From an uncultured beta proteobacterium (GTDB lineage Bacteria; Pseudomonadota; Gammaproteobacteria; Burkholderiales; Burkholderiaceae_C), in the NCBI GenBank assembly GCA_903885415.1, contig CAISIP010000064.1:1-9725 (forward strand): a stretch of 9,725 bases of DNA. The letters are read 5' to 3'. A program made the position numbers and the translations under genes. Each line of letters begins with the position of its first letter. Within the stretch, counting starts at the first letter, position 1. Shown piece after piece: positions 1 through 7,237 of the stretch. The notes below the pieces were generated by a model. It worked only from the letters and a program-made list of their open reading frames with translations, was not told the DNA's origin and ran no database searches.

Positions 1-184
1 AGTTGCCCATGGAGTCACCTGCGGGAGCGCCCGGGTCGGGTCCGCCAGTGCCACCGGCGGGCTGGGAGCCGGGGGCGATTGCTGATGACGCCGCATTGGC
101 CGGCGCGTCGTCGCCGCCACCGCACGCAGCCAAGGCGAGCGCAGCAAGGACTATTACAACTGCGAATGGGAAAGACTTGGTCAC
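1..184 (-). CDS. Lipoprotein, N-terminal part (cut by the window edge)
   Basis: This is the 5' end of a gene running off the left edge; 61 codons are visible. From a GTG start at 184 the protein begins with Thr-Lys-Ser, then a hydrophobic stretch (about residues 5-20) ending in a lipobox Leu-Ala-Ala-Cys with the Cys at residue 21. This is the classic signal for lipid attachment and export by signal peptidase II. A Gly/Asp-rich and then Pro/Gly/Ala-rich low-complexity linker follows, as is common between a lipid anchor and a folded domain that lies outside the window. I chose the GTG because a purine-rich AGAAGAGG lies four bases upstream and because it puts the signal peptide at the very N-terminus. 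The frame is also open further upstream to an ATG at 299, which would add 38 charged residues before the signal peptide and is less likely. The function of the mature protein cannot be told. Confidence 0.72.
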   Translation of the reverse strand, partial: MTKSFPFAVVIVLAALALAACGGGDDAPANAASSAIAPGSQPAGGTGGPDPGAPAGDSMGN

Positions 185-220
185 GATGCCTCTTCTAAGT
201 ACCTGTTCGGGTTTGCGTCG

Positions 221-250
221 ATTATGGCCCTTCGCCCGACAGGCCTCCAA
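221..250 (-). promoter_or_regulatory. Candidate sigma70-type promoter for the lipoprotein gene
   Basis: Reading the minus strand, TTGGAG (245-250) is followed 18 bases later by CATAAT (221-226), five of six matches to the -10 consensus. The start point would fall near 214, leaving a leader of about 30 bases before the GTG at 184. This fits the choice of the short lipoprotein start. It was found by eye only, and the -35 match is poor. Confidence 0.35.
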
Positions 251-337
251 GGCCTCGTCGGCAAGCGGCTTTGTTACAATATCCAGCTTGGTTTTCATTG
301 CTAGGCGCCTGCGTTGCACCGGCATTGGCAAACCTAA

Positions 338-414
338 CGGGGTGTAGCTTAGTCAGGTAAAGCGCTACGTTCGGGACGTAGAGACCGGAGGTTCGAATCC
401 TCTCACCCCGACCA
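338..414 (+). tRNA. tRNA-Pro (anticodon CGG)
   Basis: A complete 77-base tRNA cloverleaf can be folded by hand. The acceptor stem CGGGGTG pairs fully with CACCCCG. The D stem GCTT pairs with AAGC. The anticodon stem CTACG pairs with CGTAG around the loop TTCGGGA, with anticodon CGG at 372-374, which reads the proline codon CCG. The T arm GGAGG/CCTCT, with one G-T wobble, encloses TTCGAAT. The C1-G72 pair and A73 discriminator are typical of bacterial tRNA-Pro, and the terminal CCA is encoded. It is the only plus-strand gene here, divergent from the lipoprotein gene and convergent with the HD-GYP gene. No clear promoter or terminator was seen, and no integrase gene in the window suggests use as an attachment site. 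Confidence 0.97.
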
Positions 415-538
415 AATTCCCGAATTAGATACCGTACTTAGCAGCATTGAGCCGCGTCTCTTGTCGGCAAATGCAGCTTGGGTCTTGGGATACTGCGTTT
501 CTGTGCCGCATGCCCCAATAGCCGGAAAATCCTGCGCC
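415..538. other. Spacer between the tRNA-Pro gene and the HD-GYP gene
   Basis: This short convergent spacer of 124 bases is AT-richer than the genes. I saw no convincing hairpin with a T-run for either side, nor a small gene with a ribosome binding site. A minus-strand ORF crossing it (403-729) runs over the tRNA 3' end and into the HD-GYP gene in another frame, and is not taken as real. Confidence 0.4.
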
Positions 539-1705
539 TTAGTCCCCGGTGGGGAGGGACTCAGTGGCCAACGCAAGATAGTCGACCTTCTTTTGCAGGT
601 CGTCGTCGGAGTCGGCAAAGCGTGTCGCGATGGCCCGGAACTCCTCGGCGATGTCCATAAACGCGTCGACCATGGCGGGGTCGAAGTGCTCGCCACGGCC
701 TTGCGAGATGATGTCGACCGCGCGTTCATGCGGCATTGCGACTTTATAGACGCGCCGGCTGATGACCGCGTCGTACACGTCGGCCAGCGCCATCAGGCGC
801 GCCGATACCGGTATCTCCTCCCCGCACAGACCCTGCGGATAACCCGATCCGTCCCATTTTTCATGGTGCGAGTAGGCGATTTCCTTGGCCACAGTAAGGA
901 ACGCGATTCGGTGGCCGAGCAGGTTTTCGGCGTACTCGATGGCGTCACGTCCCAGCACCGCATGGGTCTTCATGATGTCCATTTCGGCGGGCTCGTAACG
1001 GTCGGGCTTGAGCAGGATACGGTCGGGTATGCCGACCTTTCCGATGTCGTGCATCGGCGCCGATTTGAGCAGCAGCTCGATATACGCGTCGCTGAGCAGC
1101 GCGGCAAAGCGCGGATGCGACTGCAGTTTTCGGCTTAGCGCGTGCACATAGTGCTGGGTTCTACGGATGTGGTTTCCGGTCTCGGAGTCGCGCGTCTGCG
1201 CCAGCGAGGTCATGACCAGGATGGTGAAGTCCTGCACCGCAATCATCTCTTCGGTCCGTCGGGCAACCGCCTGTTCCAGGCCGTCACTGATCTTGCGCAT
1301 CAGGTCCGTGTTTGCGTGCTGCGCCAGTTGCACCTTCATGCGCGCCAGGAACACTTGAGGGCTGACCGGCAACTGGATGTAGTCGGTCGCGCCGCAGTCG
1401 AAGCCGCGCAACTCCGCCTGCTCGCCAGCATGCGGGTCGCCCAGCAGCACGACCGGGATATGCCAGGTGACCGGGTCGCTCTTGAGTTTCTGGCAAATCG
1501 CGTAGCCGTCAACGTCGGGAAGCTGGGTATCCAAAACAATTAGCTTGGGCGTACAACACGCTCCCACCATGCGCAGCAAATCATCGACATCGTCGGCCAC
1601 ATGCAGATCGCATATCTCGCGCAAGGCAGCAGGAATCCACGGGGCGACGAGATGCCGGTCGTTGACAATCAGCGCGCTTGGCCGGTTGGCCACAAATAGG
1701 TCCAT
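539..1705 (-). CDS. Response regulator with degenerate receiver and HD-GYP c-di-GMP phosphodiesterase domain
   Basis: This 388-residue protein is a predicted cytoplasmic enzyme that hydrolyses cyclic di-GMP. Residues about 9-130 form a receiver-like domain, and residues 135-165 a linker helix. Residues about 165-370 form the HD-GYP domain with its metal and substrate ligands in place: E175, H219-D220 (HD), the HDIGKVGIPD segment, H248, H280-H281, D285-G-S-G-Y-P290 (the GYP motif) and D309. The receiver keeps the phosphoacceptor-type D59 (VLDTQLPDVDG). However, only one N-terminal acidic residue remains (N15-D16), the usual Thr/Ser is G89, and the usual Lys before Pro is L112, so ordinary phosphorylation is doubtful. 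The ATG at 1705 lies 12 bases after the histidine kinase stop, with AGGA overlapping that stop as ribosome binding site, so it is probably co-transcribed as the last gene of the cluster. No terminator hairpin was recognised downstream. Confidence 0.95.
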   Translation of the reverse strand: MDLFVANRPSALIVNDRHLVAPWIPAALREICDLHVADDVDDLLRMVGACCTPKLIVLDTQLPDVDGYAICQKLKSDPVTWHIPVVLLGDPHAGEQAELRGFDCGATDYIQLPVSPQVFLARMKVQLAQHANTDLMRKISDGLEQAVARRTEEMIAVQDFTILVMTSLAQTRDSETGNHIRRTQHYVHALSRKLQSHPRFAALLSDAYIELLLKSAPMHDIGKVGIPDRILLKPDRYEPAEMDIMKTHAVLGRDAIEYAENLLGHRIAFLTVAKEIAYSHHEKWDGSGYPQGLCGEEIPVSARLMALADVYDAVISRRVYKVAMPHERAVDIISQGRGEHFDPAMVDAFMDIAEEFRAIATRFADSDDDLQKKVDYLALATESLPTGD

Positions 1706-1717
1706 GGTGTTGCCGTC

Positions 1718-4645
1718 CTATCCGATATGCCGCTCAAGCGCCGCGACCTGCAGGGCGCTTGCGCCCGCATGCATCGTCGTGCCATCAGCGGCAGGGAACA
1801 GCAAGCTCACCGATGTACCGAGCCCTGGCGCGCTGTCTACCACCAGTTCACCACCGTGCAAGTCCATGATTTCCTTCACGATGCTCATCCCCAGCCCGGT
1901 TCCGGGGGTGGCGCCGGAGCGATCGGCCCGGAAGAAACGCTCGCAGATGCGCGCGACGACCTCGCTGTGCATTCCAATTCCCTCGTCGCGGATGCACAGA
2001 CCCACCAGGTCCTTGCCGAGGGCGTTGCAGGATGCCGTCGCCGTGATGTTGATGCGCGTTCCGGGCGGCGAATATTTGTAGGCGTTGGACAGCACATTCA
2101 AGATCGCCTGCCTGGCCTTGCCCAGGTCGACGCGGCACGGCGTCGCCGACAAATCCACGCTCGGCGCCAGTCGGGCCGGTGGCAGGCTGAATCCGGAAAT
2201 CAGCTCGTGCACCAGCACCCGCAGATCAGCGTCGACAACTACAAAGTCCTTGTCCCGGCGCGCCTCGATGCGGGCCAGATCCAGCAATTCGTCCAGAATC
2301 GCCTTCATCTGGTAGGACTGCCTCAAGATAATGTTCAGGAACTCTTTACGCTGCTCGTCACCGAGATCATGCGTGAGAAGCACTTCGGAAAATCCCAGTA
2401 TGCCCGCCATCGGCGTTCGCAACTCGTGCGCCGCCGTTGCCAGGAATTCGCTCTTCATTTTTTCCACAATGGTTTCATGCGTGACATCGCGCAGGTAAAC
2501 GATCTGCGCCACGGTGGCCGAGTCGCTGGTCCTCAGGCTCAACTCCAACATGCGTCTCGGTGACCCGGCGATTTCAATCCGCTTGCGATGCTTCGGTTGC
2601 GGGTCATGGTGCAATCTGCGCAACATAGGAAAGCCATCGAAAGGCTGCTCGGCAGTGCAACGCGCATTCATCATTTGTGCGAGAGCGTCTTCCTCAAGCC
2701 CCAGCACCGCCGACCCAGCCAATCCGGTCAGCAACTCAAAGGCCGGGTTGGTGTACTTCACCCGCATGCCACGGTCGAAGGAGATGAAAGCGTCTGTGCT
2801 CAGCGAAAAAATGGCGTCGAGTTGCGCGCTGCGGTCCTCTATCTGATCGCGTGCCATACGCTGCTCGCTGCAATCGCGGGCCGATCCCGAGACGCGCACC
2901 ACCTGACCGCCAGCGCCGCGTATCGCGCGGCCCCGGACCGATGTCCACTTGTACGAACCATCCCTGCAGCGCAGCCGCATTTCCTGAAAGTAATGATCGC
3001 TCTCGCCCCTGAAATGCAGTTGCATCTGGCGACGGGCCTGGTCGATGTCATCCGGATGGAGCAGCGACACCATGTCGTACAAGTCCGGGCCCTCGCCGCT
3101 GAATGGGTAGCCCAGCATGGCGACGAAGCGATCCGAAGCGTAGCGACTGCCATCGCTGACATTCCAGTCCCATATGCCTTCGTCAGCGCCGTTGAGGGCG
3201 CCTTTCCAACGTTCCTCGCTTTCGGCCAGGGCCTGCGCCACGACGACCTTGGCCGTGACATCGCGCACGATGCCCAAGACCCGCTCCGCGCGGCCCAGTC
3301 CGTCACGTTCGAGCACTTCGCCGGTCGTGCTGATCCAGACCCACTGGCCGCTCTTGTGACGCATCCGGAATTCGACGAAGAAGTGCCGCGTCTCCCCCTT
3401 GAGGTGGCCCAGCAGGGCGGCACGCACCGCGCCGGCATCCTCAGGATGCACCAGGTCGGCAGCAGCGCTGTCGGCCAGGTTGATCTCGCCGGCCCGATAG
3501 CCCAGCATCAGGTTGACCTGCGCGCTGTGGGACGCGGCCCGGTCGCGCAGGTTCCAATCCCATATGCCGAGCGCGCCACCGTCCATGGCCATTTCAAGCC
3601 GCTCCTCGCTGCGACGCAATACCGACTCCAAGTGCTCGCGCATGACCATCTCCCGATACATGCGCTTGAGGTGGATCGACATCAGTGCGGCCAACAGCGC
3701 TATCAGAATGACCAGTGCCGTCGCCTGCCAGATGAGCACCTGTCGGCTGGCGACCGTCATGTCGCGCAGCGCCTTCGTCGACATTGCGGTGGCCACCAGC
3801 AACGGGTAGTCCGGCACCTGGCGATAGGCGACCAGATGTTCGATAGCACCGTCACCGATGGGCGCGGTCAGCAACACATGCGTCGCTCCCTCAACCATCG
3901 GCTGTCGAAAAAAGGATGCCAACGCTATGGTCGGGCCGTAATCTTCCGATCCCTGCATCGACTGCGCCCGATAGACGCCGTCCTGACCGATCAAAGCCGC
4001 CACGCTGTTGGCCGGCAAATCGAGTTCGGCCAAAAAACGGGTGAAGGTGCTGCTTCTGATCGATGCCACCGCGACCCCGCCAAAGCTGCCGTCGGTCTTG
4101 AAGATACGCCGGGTTAACGCGATGGTCCACTGCTTCGGCGTGCCTCCGAGCACCGGTTTGGATACCTGCATCTGGCTAGAGTTGCCATCGCGGTGAACCT
4201 GAAAGTGTTCGCGGTCCGACACGTCGAACCCCTTGGCAAAGGGAACACTGCTGGCTTGCAACAAGCCGTTGGCGTCGATGATCCCGACCTGCTCGTACAG
4301 GCGTGCGTCGATCACGCCCTGCTCGACCATGGCCCTCAGGTTCAGGCCAGGGCCCTCAGCGACATAGCGCGCGCTGAGCAAGCCCAGCGTCTGGTCGGCC
4401 GCAGCCAGTATGCGTGAGGTACGTTCCTCCTGCACACGCGTCAGGTTCGACAGCGTGCCCTGGATTTCGGCCTGTTGGCGCTGCACCATATCTTGCGTCG
4501 CATGCCAAGCGATCAGCGCCACCGCCGCGATCAGCAGCAGCGTGGCGCCCCACAGCGCGGGCAGGACAAACTTTCGGGGCAGCAGCGCGTACAGGCCGTT
4601 TAGCCCAGGGCTTGCAAACCCGGCTGCGGCTGCGCCGCGCTTCAT
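1718..4645 (-). CDS. Membrane-bound sensor histidine kinase with PDC/Cache-like sensor and three PAS domains
   Basis: This 975-residue orthodox kinase has two membrane segments, at about 27-48 and 302-323. Between them is a periplasmic region of about 250 residues resembling the PDC/Cache sensor fold (segment FDVSDREHFQVHRDG, then TRRIFKTDGSFGG). The cytoplasmic side has two PAS domains of the PAS_3 type (about 345-470 and 475-597), both with the GIWDWN signature and a conserved HPeD/HPdD, and a third, more divergent PAS (about 605-722). The HisKA domain has phosphoacceptor H740 in AAHELRTP. The ATPase domain has an N box (N850 to N854), the DEGIGM box (887-892) and the GTGLGM glycine loop (915-920). 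There is no C-terminal receiver, so phosphate must go to separate proteins, and the receivers encoded alongside are the obvious partners. The start overlaps the preceding gene's stop in ATGA, indicating translational coupling. The signal sensed is unknown. Confidence 0.95.
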   Translation of the reverse strand: MKRGAAAAGFASPGLNGLYALLPRKFVLPALWGATLLLIAAVALIAWHATQDMVQRQQAEIQGTLSNLTRVQEERTSRILAAADQTLGLLSARYVAEGPGLNLRAMVEQGVIDARLYEQVGIIDANGLLQASSVPFAKGFDVSDREHFQVHRDGNSSQMQVSKPVLGGTPKQWTIALTRRIFKTDGSFGGVAVASIRSSTFTRFLAELDLPANSVAALIGQDGVYRAQSMQGSEDYGPTIALASFFRQPMVEGATHVLLTAPIGDGAIEHLVAYRQVPDYPLLVATAMSTKALRDMTVASRQVLIWQATALVILIALLAALMSIHLKRMYREMVMREHLESVLRRSEERLEMAMDGGALGIWDWNLRDRAASHSAQVNLMLGYRAGEINLADSAAADLVHPEDAGAVRAALLGHLKGETRHFFVEFRMRHKSGQWVWISTTGEVLERDGLGRAERVLGIVRDVTAKVVVAQALAESEERWKGALNGADEGIWDWNVSDGSRYASDRFVAMLGYPFSGEGPDLYDMVSLLHPDDIDQARRQMQLHFRGESDHYFQEMRLRCRDGSYKWTSVRGRAIRGAGGQVVRVSGSARDCSEQRMARDQIEDRSAQLDAIFSLSTDAFISFDRGMRVKYTNPAFELLTGLAGSAVLGLEEDALAQMMNARCTAEQPFDGFPMLRRLHHDPQPKHRKRIEIAGSPRRMLELSLRTSDSATVAQIVYLRDVTHETIVEKMKSEFLATAAHELRTPMAGILGFSEVLLTHDLGDEQRKEFLNIILRQSYQMKAILDELLDLARIEARRDKDFVVVDADLRVLVHELISGFSLPPARLAPSVDLSATPCRVDLGKARQAILNVLSNAYKYSPPGTRINITATASCNALGKDLVGLCIRDEGIGMHSEVVARICERFFRADRSGATPGTGLGMSIVKEIMDLHGGELVVDSAPGLGTSVSLLFPAADGTTMHAGASALQVAALERHIG

Positions 4646-6069
4646 GCGGCCGGAGGCTGCGACGCACTACGGTAACGCCCTGAGCCTGCCTTGCGCGCCA
4701 GCGCCATGGCGTCGGCTGCGCTCGCCAGCAGCGTCGCGCCATCGACACCGTCCCCGCGAAACATGGCGCCACCGATGCTCGCGCCTACCACCAGCGACAG
4801 TTTGCGCAGCGCAAAGGGCTGGCCCATCAGGTCGATCATTCTTTGCGCGACCAACGCCAGTTCGGCTTCGCTGCGCAAACCGACCAGCAGGACCGCAAAG
4901 CAATCGGCCCCGGCGCTGGCGACACTGTCACAACCGCGAACGGATTCCTGCAGGCGCGCAACGGCGCCGTGCAGCACCGTCTCGGCGACACCCACATCCT
5001 CGGTATCGCGTATCCACTGCATCCGGTCGAGCAGCACCGACAGCATGGCAACGGATTCACCGCCGCACCGTGCCGCCGCGATCCTCTGCGCCACCCTTTG
5101 GTCAAACAGTGCCCGCTGGGGCAAACCGGTCAGAGGGTCGTGGCTCGAGGTGTCCATTAGCGCCAGTTCGGCGCCGCGCAGGGCCGCTTGGTCGCTGAAC
5201 ACCGCCACAAAAATCGGCGGCGCGTTGTCCGCCCCGGCGATGGCGCTAACGCAGACTGACACGCACACGGGCTCTGCGTGCGCGCCGGCCAGCAGCGTTG
5301 TCTGGCCACGCCAATAGCCCTCGCGCTGCAGTGCGGTCCAGATGGACGGCTCGAATCCGTCGCCCGCTTGCACCGATGGCAGAAAGTCGGTCAGGCGCGC
5401 TGGCAGCCCCTCGTCTGCGCCGACCACCGCCAAGTCGTGGTCGGCTGCGATCACGAGGCCACTGGCGTCGCACAGCAGTGCGCCGCGGTGCAGCTTGCGC
5501 GCGATCTCGGCGCCAGCGTGCGGACTGTCAGCGGCACCGATATCGCGCATTACCCAGGCTAGGCGGCGCTGTGACTCGGCGAGCAGCGGCAGCACCTGAA
5601 CGAAAAAAAGCCTGGCGCTAGCGGGATCGCCTTGGGGATGCATCATCAGTTCAGCGGCAGCGCACACCGGGTCTGCACCGGACAGGCCCTCGAGCATGCG
5701 TTGCAACTGCGGTAGGCAAGAGGATGCGAGCAGTTGCTCCACCGGGATCGGACCCCCCTCGCCCAACTGCAAGGCGGTGCGCGCGGCGGCGTTAAAACCC
5801 TCCAGTCGACCGTCCGACCCGAGCACCAGGCACAGCGCCTTGGGCACGCTGCTCTCCCGGCCCAGGATCGCGCCGGCCTCGCTGAGTCTCTGGTAGGAGG
5901 CCCTGAGCAGCGCATGGCGCCGCTCCAGGTCGCCGTAGCGCCCCTGCAGCTCCTGAAAATCTTCGGCGTAACGGGCCAACTGGTGCTTCAACGAGGTCTC
6001 GTCGCTGACGACCATGGGTTGCGCGTCGCCGCCAGCGGACGCCATACGCAAATGCTGGACCGTCGTCAT
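4642..6069 (-). CDS. PAS-like protein with degenerate GGDEF domain, likely c-di-GMP receptor rather than synthase
   Basis: This is a 475-residue soluble protein with no signal peptide or membrane segment. Residues 25-63 look like a coiled coil. Residues about 76-178 and 190-295 look like two divergent PAS-type sensory domains, but this call is weak. Residues about 302-468 are a GGDEF-fold domain, opening with SHDPLTGLPQRALF and closing with ADAMALARKAGSGRYR, both typical of the family. The active-site motif reads GADCF (387-391) instead of GGDEF. The usual substrate-binding segment (consensus FKxINDxxGH) is also unrecognisable around 345-362 (LLDRMQWIRDTED). Diguanylate cyclase activity is therefore unlikely. 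R378-G-C-D381 sits exactly five residues before the motif, the place of the RxxD inhibitory site that binds c-di-GMP. The start has GAGAAG upstream and overlaps the receiver stop in ATGA; the stop overlaps the kinase start in the same way. Confidence 0.9.
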   Translation of the reverse strand: MTTVQHLRMASAGGDAQPMVVSDETSLKHQLARYAEDFQELQGRYGDLERRHALLRASYQRLSEAGAILGRESSVPKALCLVLGSDGRLEGFNAAARTALQLGEGGPIPVEQLLASSCLPQLQRMLEGLSGADPVCAAAELMMHPQGDPASARLFFVQVLPLLAESQRRLAWVMRDIGAADSPHAGAEIARKLHRGALLCDASGLVIAADHDLAVVGADEGLPARLTDFLPSVQAGDGFEPSIWTALQREGYWRGQTTLLAGAHAEPVCVSVCVSAIAGADNAPPIFVAVFSDQAALRGAELALMDTSSHDPLTGLPQRALFDQRVAQRIAAARCGGESVAMLSVLLDRMQWIRDTEDVGVAETVLHGAVARLQESVRGCDSVASAGADCFAVLLVGLRSEAELALVAQRMIDLMGQPFALRKLSLVVGASIGGAMFRGDGVDGATLLASAADAMALARKAGSGRYRSASQPPAA

Positions 6070-6428
6070 TTGAGCTTCTCGCGCAGCCAGTTCACCACCT
6101 GCAGCGGGCTGAACGGCTTGATGAAGTAGGCGTCGGCGCCATGCTCCTGGCCCGCCCGGTAGTCAGCCGCCTGGCCGCGCGCCGTGACCATCGCCACCAG
6201 CGTGCTCTTGAGATCGGGGTCGGCCTTCACCCTATCGAGCACCTGCAGGCCGTCAAGCGCACCGGGCATCATGATGTCGAGCACCAGCGCATCGGGCCGG
6301 TGCTCGCGCAGCGCCTGCAACGCCGAAACACCGTCGTTGGCCTCAAAAATCTGGTACTCACCGCCCAGGGTAATAGACAGCAGTCGGCGAATGTCGGGGT
6401 GGTCGTCGGCAATCAGTATCTTCTTCAT
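6066..6428 (-). CDS. Single-domain response regulator (CheY-like receiver)
   Basis: This 120-residue protein is a receiver domain and nothing else. All phosphorylation residues are present: the acidic pair D8-D9, phosphoacceptor D51 in LVLDIMMPG, T82 and K104 in the IKPF segment. With no output domain it probably acts by protein-protein contact or as a phosphate shuttle or sink. The neighbouring histidine kinase lacks a receiver and is the likely phosphodonor, and the degenerate-GGDEF protein overlapping its 3' end by four bases is a possible partner; both are inferences from context. The ATG at 6428 is supported by GAAGAG six bases upstream and by the receiver core beginning at once (MKKILIADD). 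Confidence 0.95.
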   Translation of the reverse strand: MKKILIADDHPDIRRLLSITLGGEYQIFEANDGVSALQALREHRPDALVLDIMMPGALDGLQVLDRVKADPDLKSTLVAMVTARGQAADYRAGQEHGADAYFIKPFSPLQVVNWLREKLK

Positions 6429-6483
6429 GGGGCACTCTTCAGGTTGTGCAACGCGCCGGCCAACAGCACCAGCGTGCAGGAGT

Positions 6484-6555
6484 CTATCGCGCTGGCACCC
6501 GCCCAGCCTGCCACCACTGCCCGGTGCGCTTGGCGCCGGCGTCGAGTTGCATCAT
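6484..6555 (-). CDS. Possible 23-codon leader or broken small ORF between the two regulator genes
   Basis: This short ORF begins with ATGATG overlapping the stop of the HTH-receiver gene (ATGA) and encodes 23 residues beginning MMQLDAGAKRTGQWWQ, ending at TAG. No family is recognised. A second open frame, one base away, covers the rest of the gap and ends in an ATGA overlap with the next receiver gene. A single-base shift would join the two into a protein of about 44 residues linking the neighbours. This could be chance in GC-rich DNA, and support is weak. Confidence 0.18.
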   Translation of the reverse strand: MMQLDAGAKRTGQWWQAGRVPAR

Positions 6556-7163
6556 GCGGCCAGGCGGACACTTGCGCGCCGGCCCTCCTCGACAGAATTG
6601 GCAACCGCCAGCAAGCGGGAAAAGGCGACCGGCTTTCCCAGCAGCGTAACGCCCGGCGGCAGGCCACCGCGGCGCGCTATCTCGGTCTCGTCCAGACCGC
6701 TGACGGCAACAATGGCGATGCCCGCATAACGCGCGCTGCTGCGCAGGATTCGCAGCACCTGCAAGCCATCCACGCCGGGCATGCTCAGATCGACGATGAG
6801 GAGGTCGGGGGGGGCCGCTTCAATCGCCAGCAACCCCTCGATGCCGTTGTCGACCGTGCGCACCTCGGGCGCCATGGGCCACTGCGCCAGCATGACCTGG
6901 TACAAGCGCAGCAGGTTACGGTCGTCCTCTACCACCAGCACCCGCATGCGTGCGCTCTCGGCCTCGGTCGGCGCGCTAACAACCGACTGCATCCGCACGT
7001 ACAGCAGCTTTTCCACCGAATCACGCGCCACCCGCCGGTGTCCGCCCGGAGTCTTCCAGGCCGACAGCAGGCCGTTGTCGACCCACAGCTGCGTCGTTCC
7101 GACCGACACGCCCAGCAGCGTCGCGGCCTCCCGCGTGGTGCAAAAGGTCTTCTCAACTTTCAT
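6552..7163 (-). CDS. Response regulator with N-terminal MerR/excisionase-type HTH and C-terminal receiver
   Basis: This 203-residue predicted DNA-binding regulator has a winged helix-turn-helix of the MerR/excisionase type at residues about 8-55 (TTREAATLLGVS, then WVDNGLL, WKTPGGHRRV and a short helix). A linker covers about 56-72. The receiver domain (about 73-190) has D80-D81, phosphoacceptor D125 in IVDLSMPG, S155 and K177, so it should be phosphorylatable. Most response regulators place the receiver first, so the order here is reversed. I chose the ATG at 7163, which has a GAG-rich site upstream and puts the HTH at the N-terminus. The frame is open back to a TTG at 7262, but those 33 residues are unconserved-looking and cover the likely promoter. 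It is probably the first gene of the signalling cluster, and the palindromes just upstream could be its own operator. Confidence 0.9.
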   Translation of the reverse strand: MKVEKTFCTTREAATLLGVSVGTTQLWVDNGLLSAWKTPGGHRRVARDSVEKLLYVRMQSVVSAPTEAESARMRVLVVEDDRNLLRLYQVMLAQWPMAPEVRTVDNGIEGLLAIEAAPPDLLIVDLSMPGVDGLQVLRILRSSARYAGIAIVAVSGLDETEIARRGGLPPGVTLLGKPVAFSRLLAVANSVEEGRRASVRLAA

Positions 7164-7208
7164 AGTCTCACTCGCCCGAGGGCCTGGATTTCGATCCGCC
7201 GACTGTAA

Positions 7209-7237
7209 TTTCGAAAGCTGCCAAATCCTATTGGATT
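7209..7237. promoter_or_regulatory. Pair of palindromes, possible operator
   Basis: Two perfect inverted repeats lie close together upstream of the HTH-receiver gene: TTTCGAAA (7209-7216) and AATCC-TATT-GGATT (7224-7237). The second covers the candidate -10 box. The adjacent gene encodes a MerR/excisionase-type DNA-binding protein, so autoregulation at this site is possible. Short palindromes also occur by chance in AT-richer spacers. Confidence 0.3.

Noticed and set aside
3..347. A plus-strand open frame over the left edge that runs into the tRNA
   Set aside because: It overlaps the 5' end of tRNA-Pro and is antisense to a clear lipoprotein signal peptide.
338..414. tRNA-Pro as an attachment site of an integrated element
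   Set aside because: No integrase, no direct repeat of the tRNA 3' end and no change in gene style was seen beside it. A 7-base match (CGAATCC) near 5351 is chance inside a coding region.
461..1138. A 225-codon plus-strand open frame, with a smaller one at 1142-1543
   Set aside because: Both are antisense to the HD-GYP gene, have no motif and lack a convincing ribosome binding site.
2588..4117. A 509-codon plus-strand open frame
   Set aside because: It lies wholly antisense to the histidine kinase, whose domains and motifs are unmistakable. Long antisense frames are expected from GC-rich codon bias, and its product shows no recognisable fold.
4642..6069. Active diguanylate cyclase
   Set aside because: GADCF replaces GGDEF and the substrate-binding segment is lost, so only the fold and the I-site motif are supported.
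6141..7208. A 355-codon plus-strand open frame
   Set aside because: It runs antisense across the single-domain receiver and the HTH-receiver gene. Its Gln/His/Arg-rich product is typical of a shadow frame.
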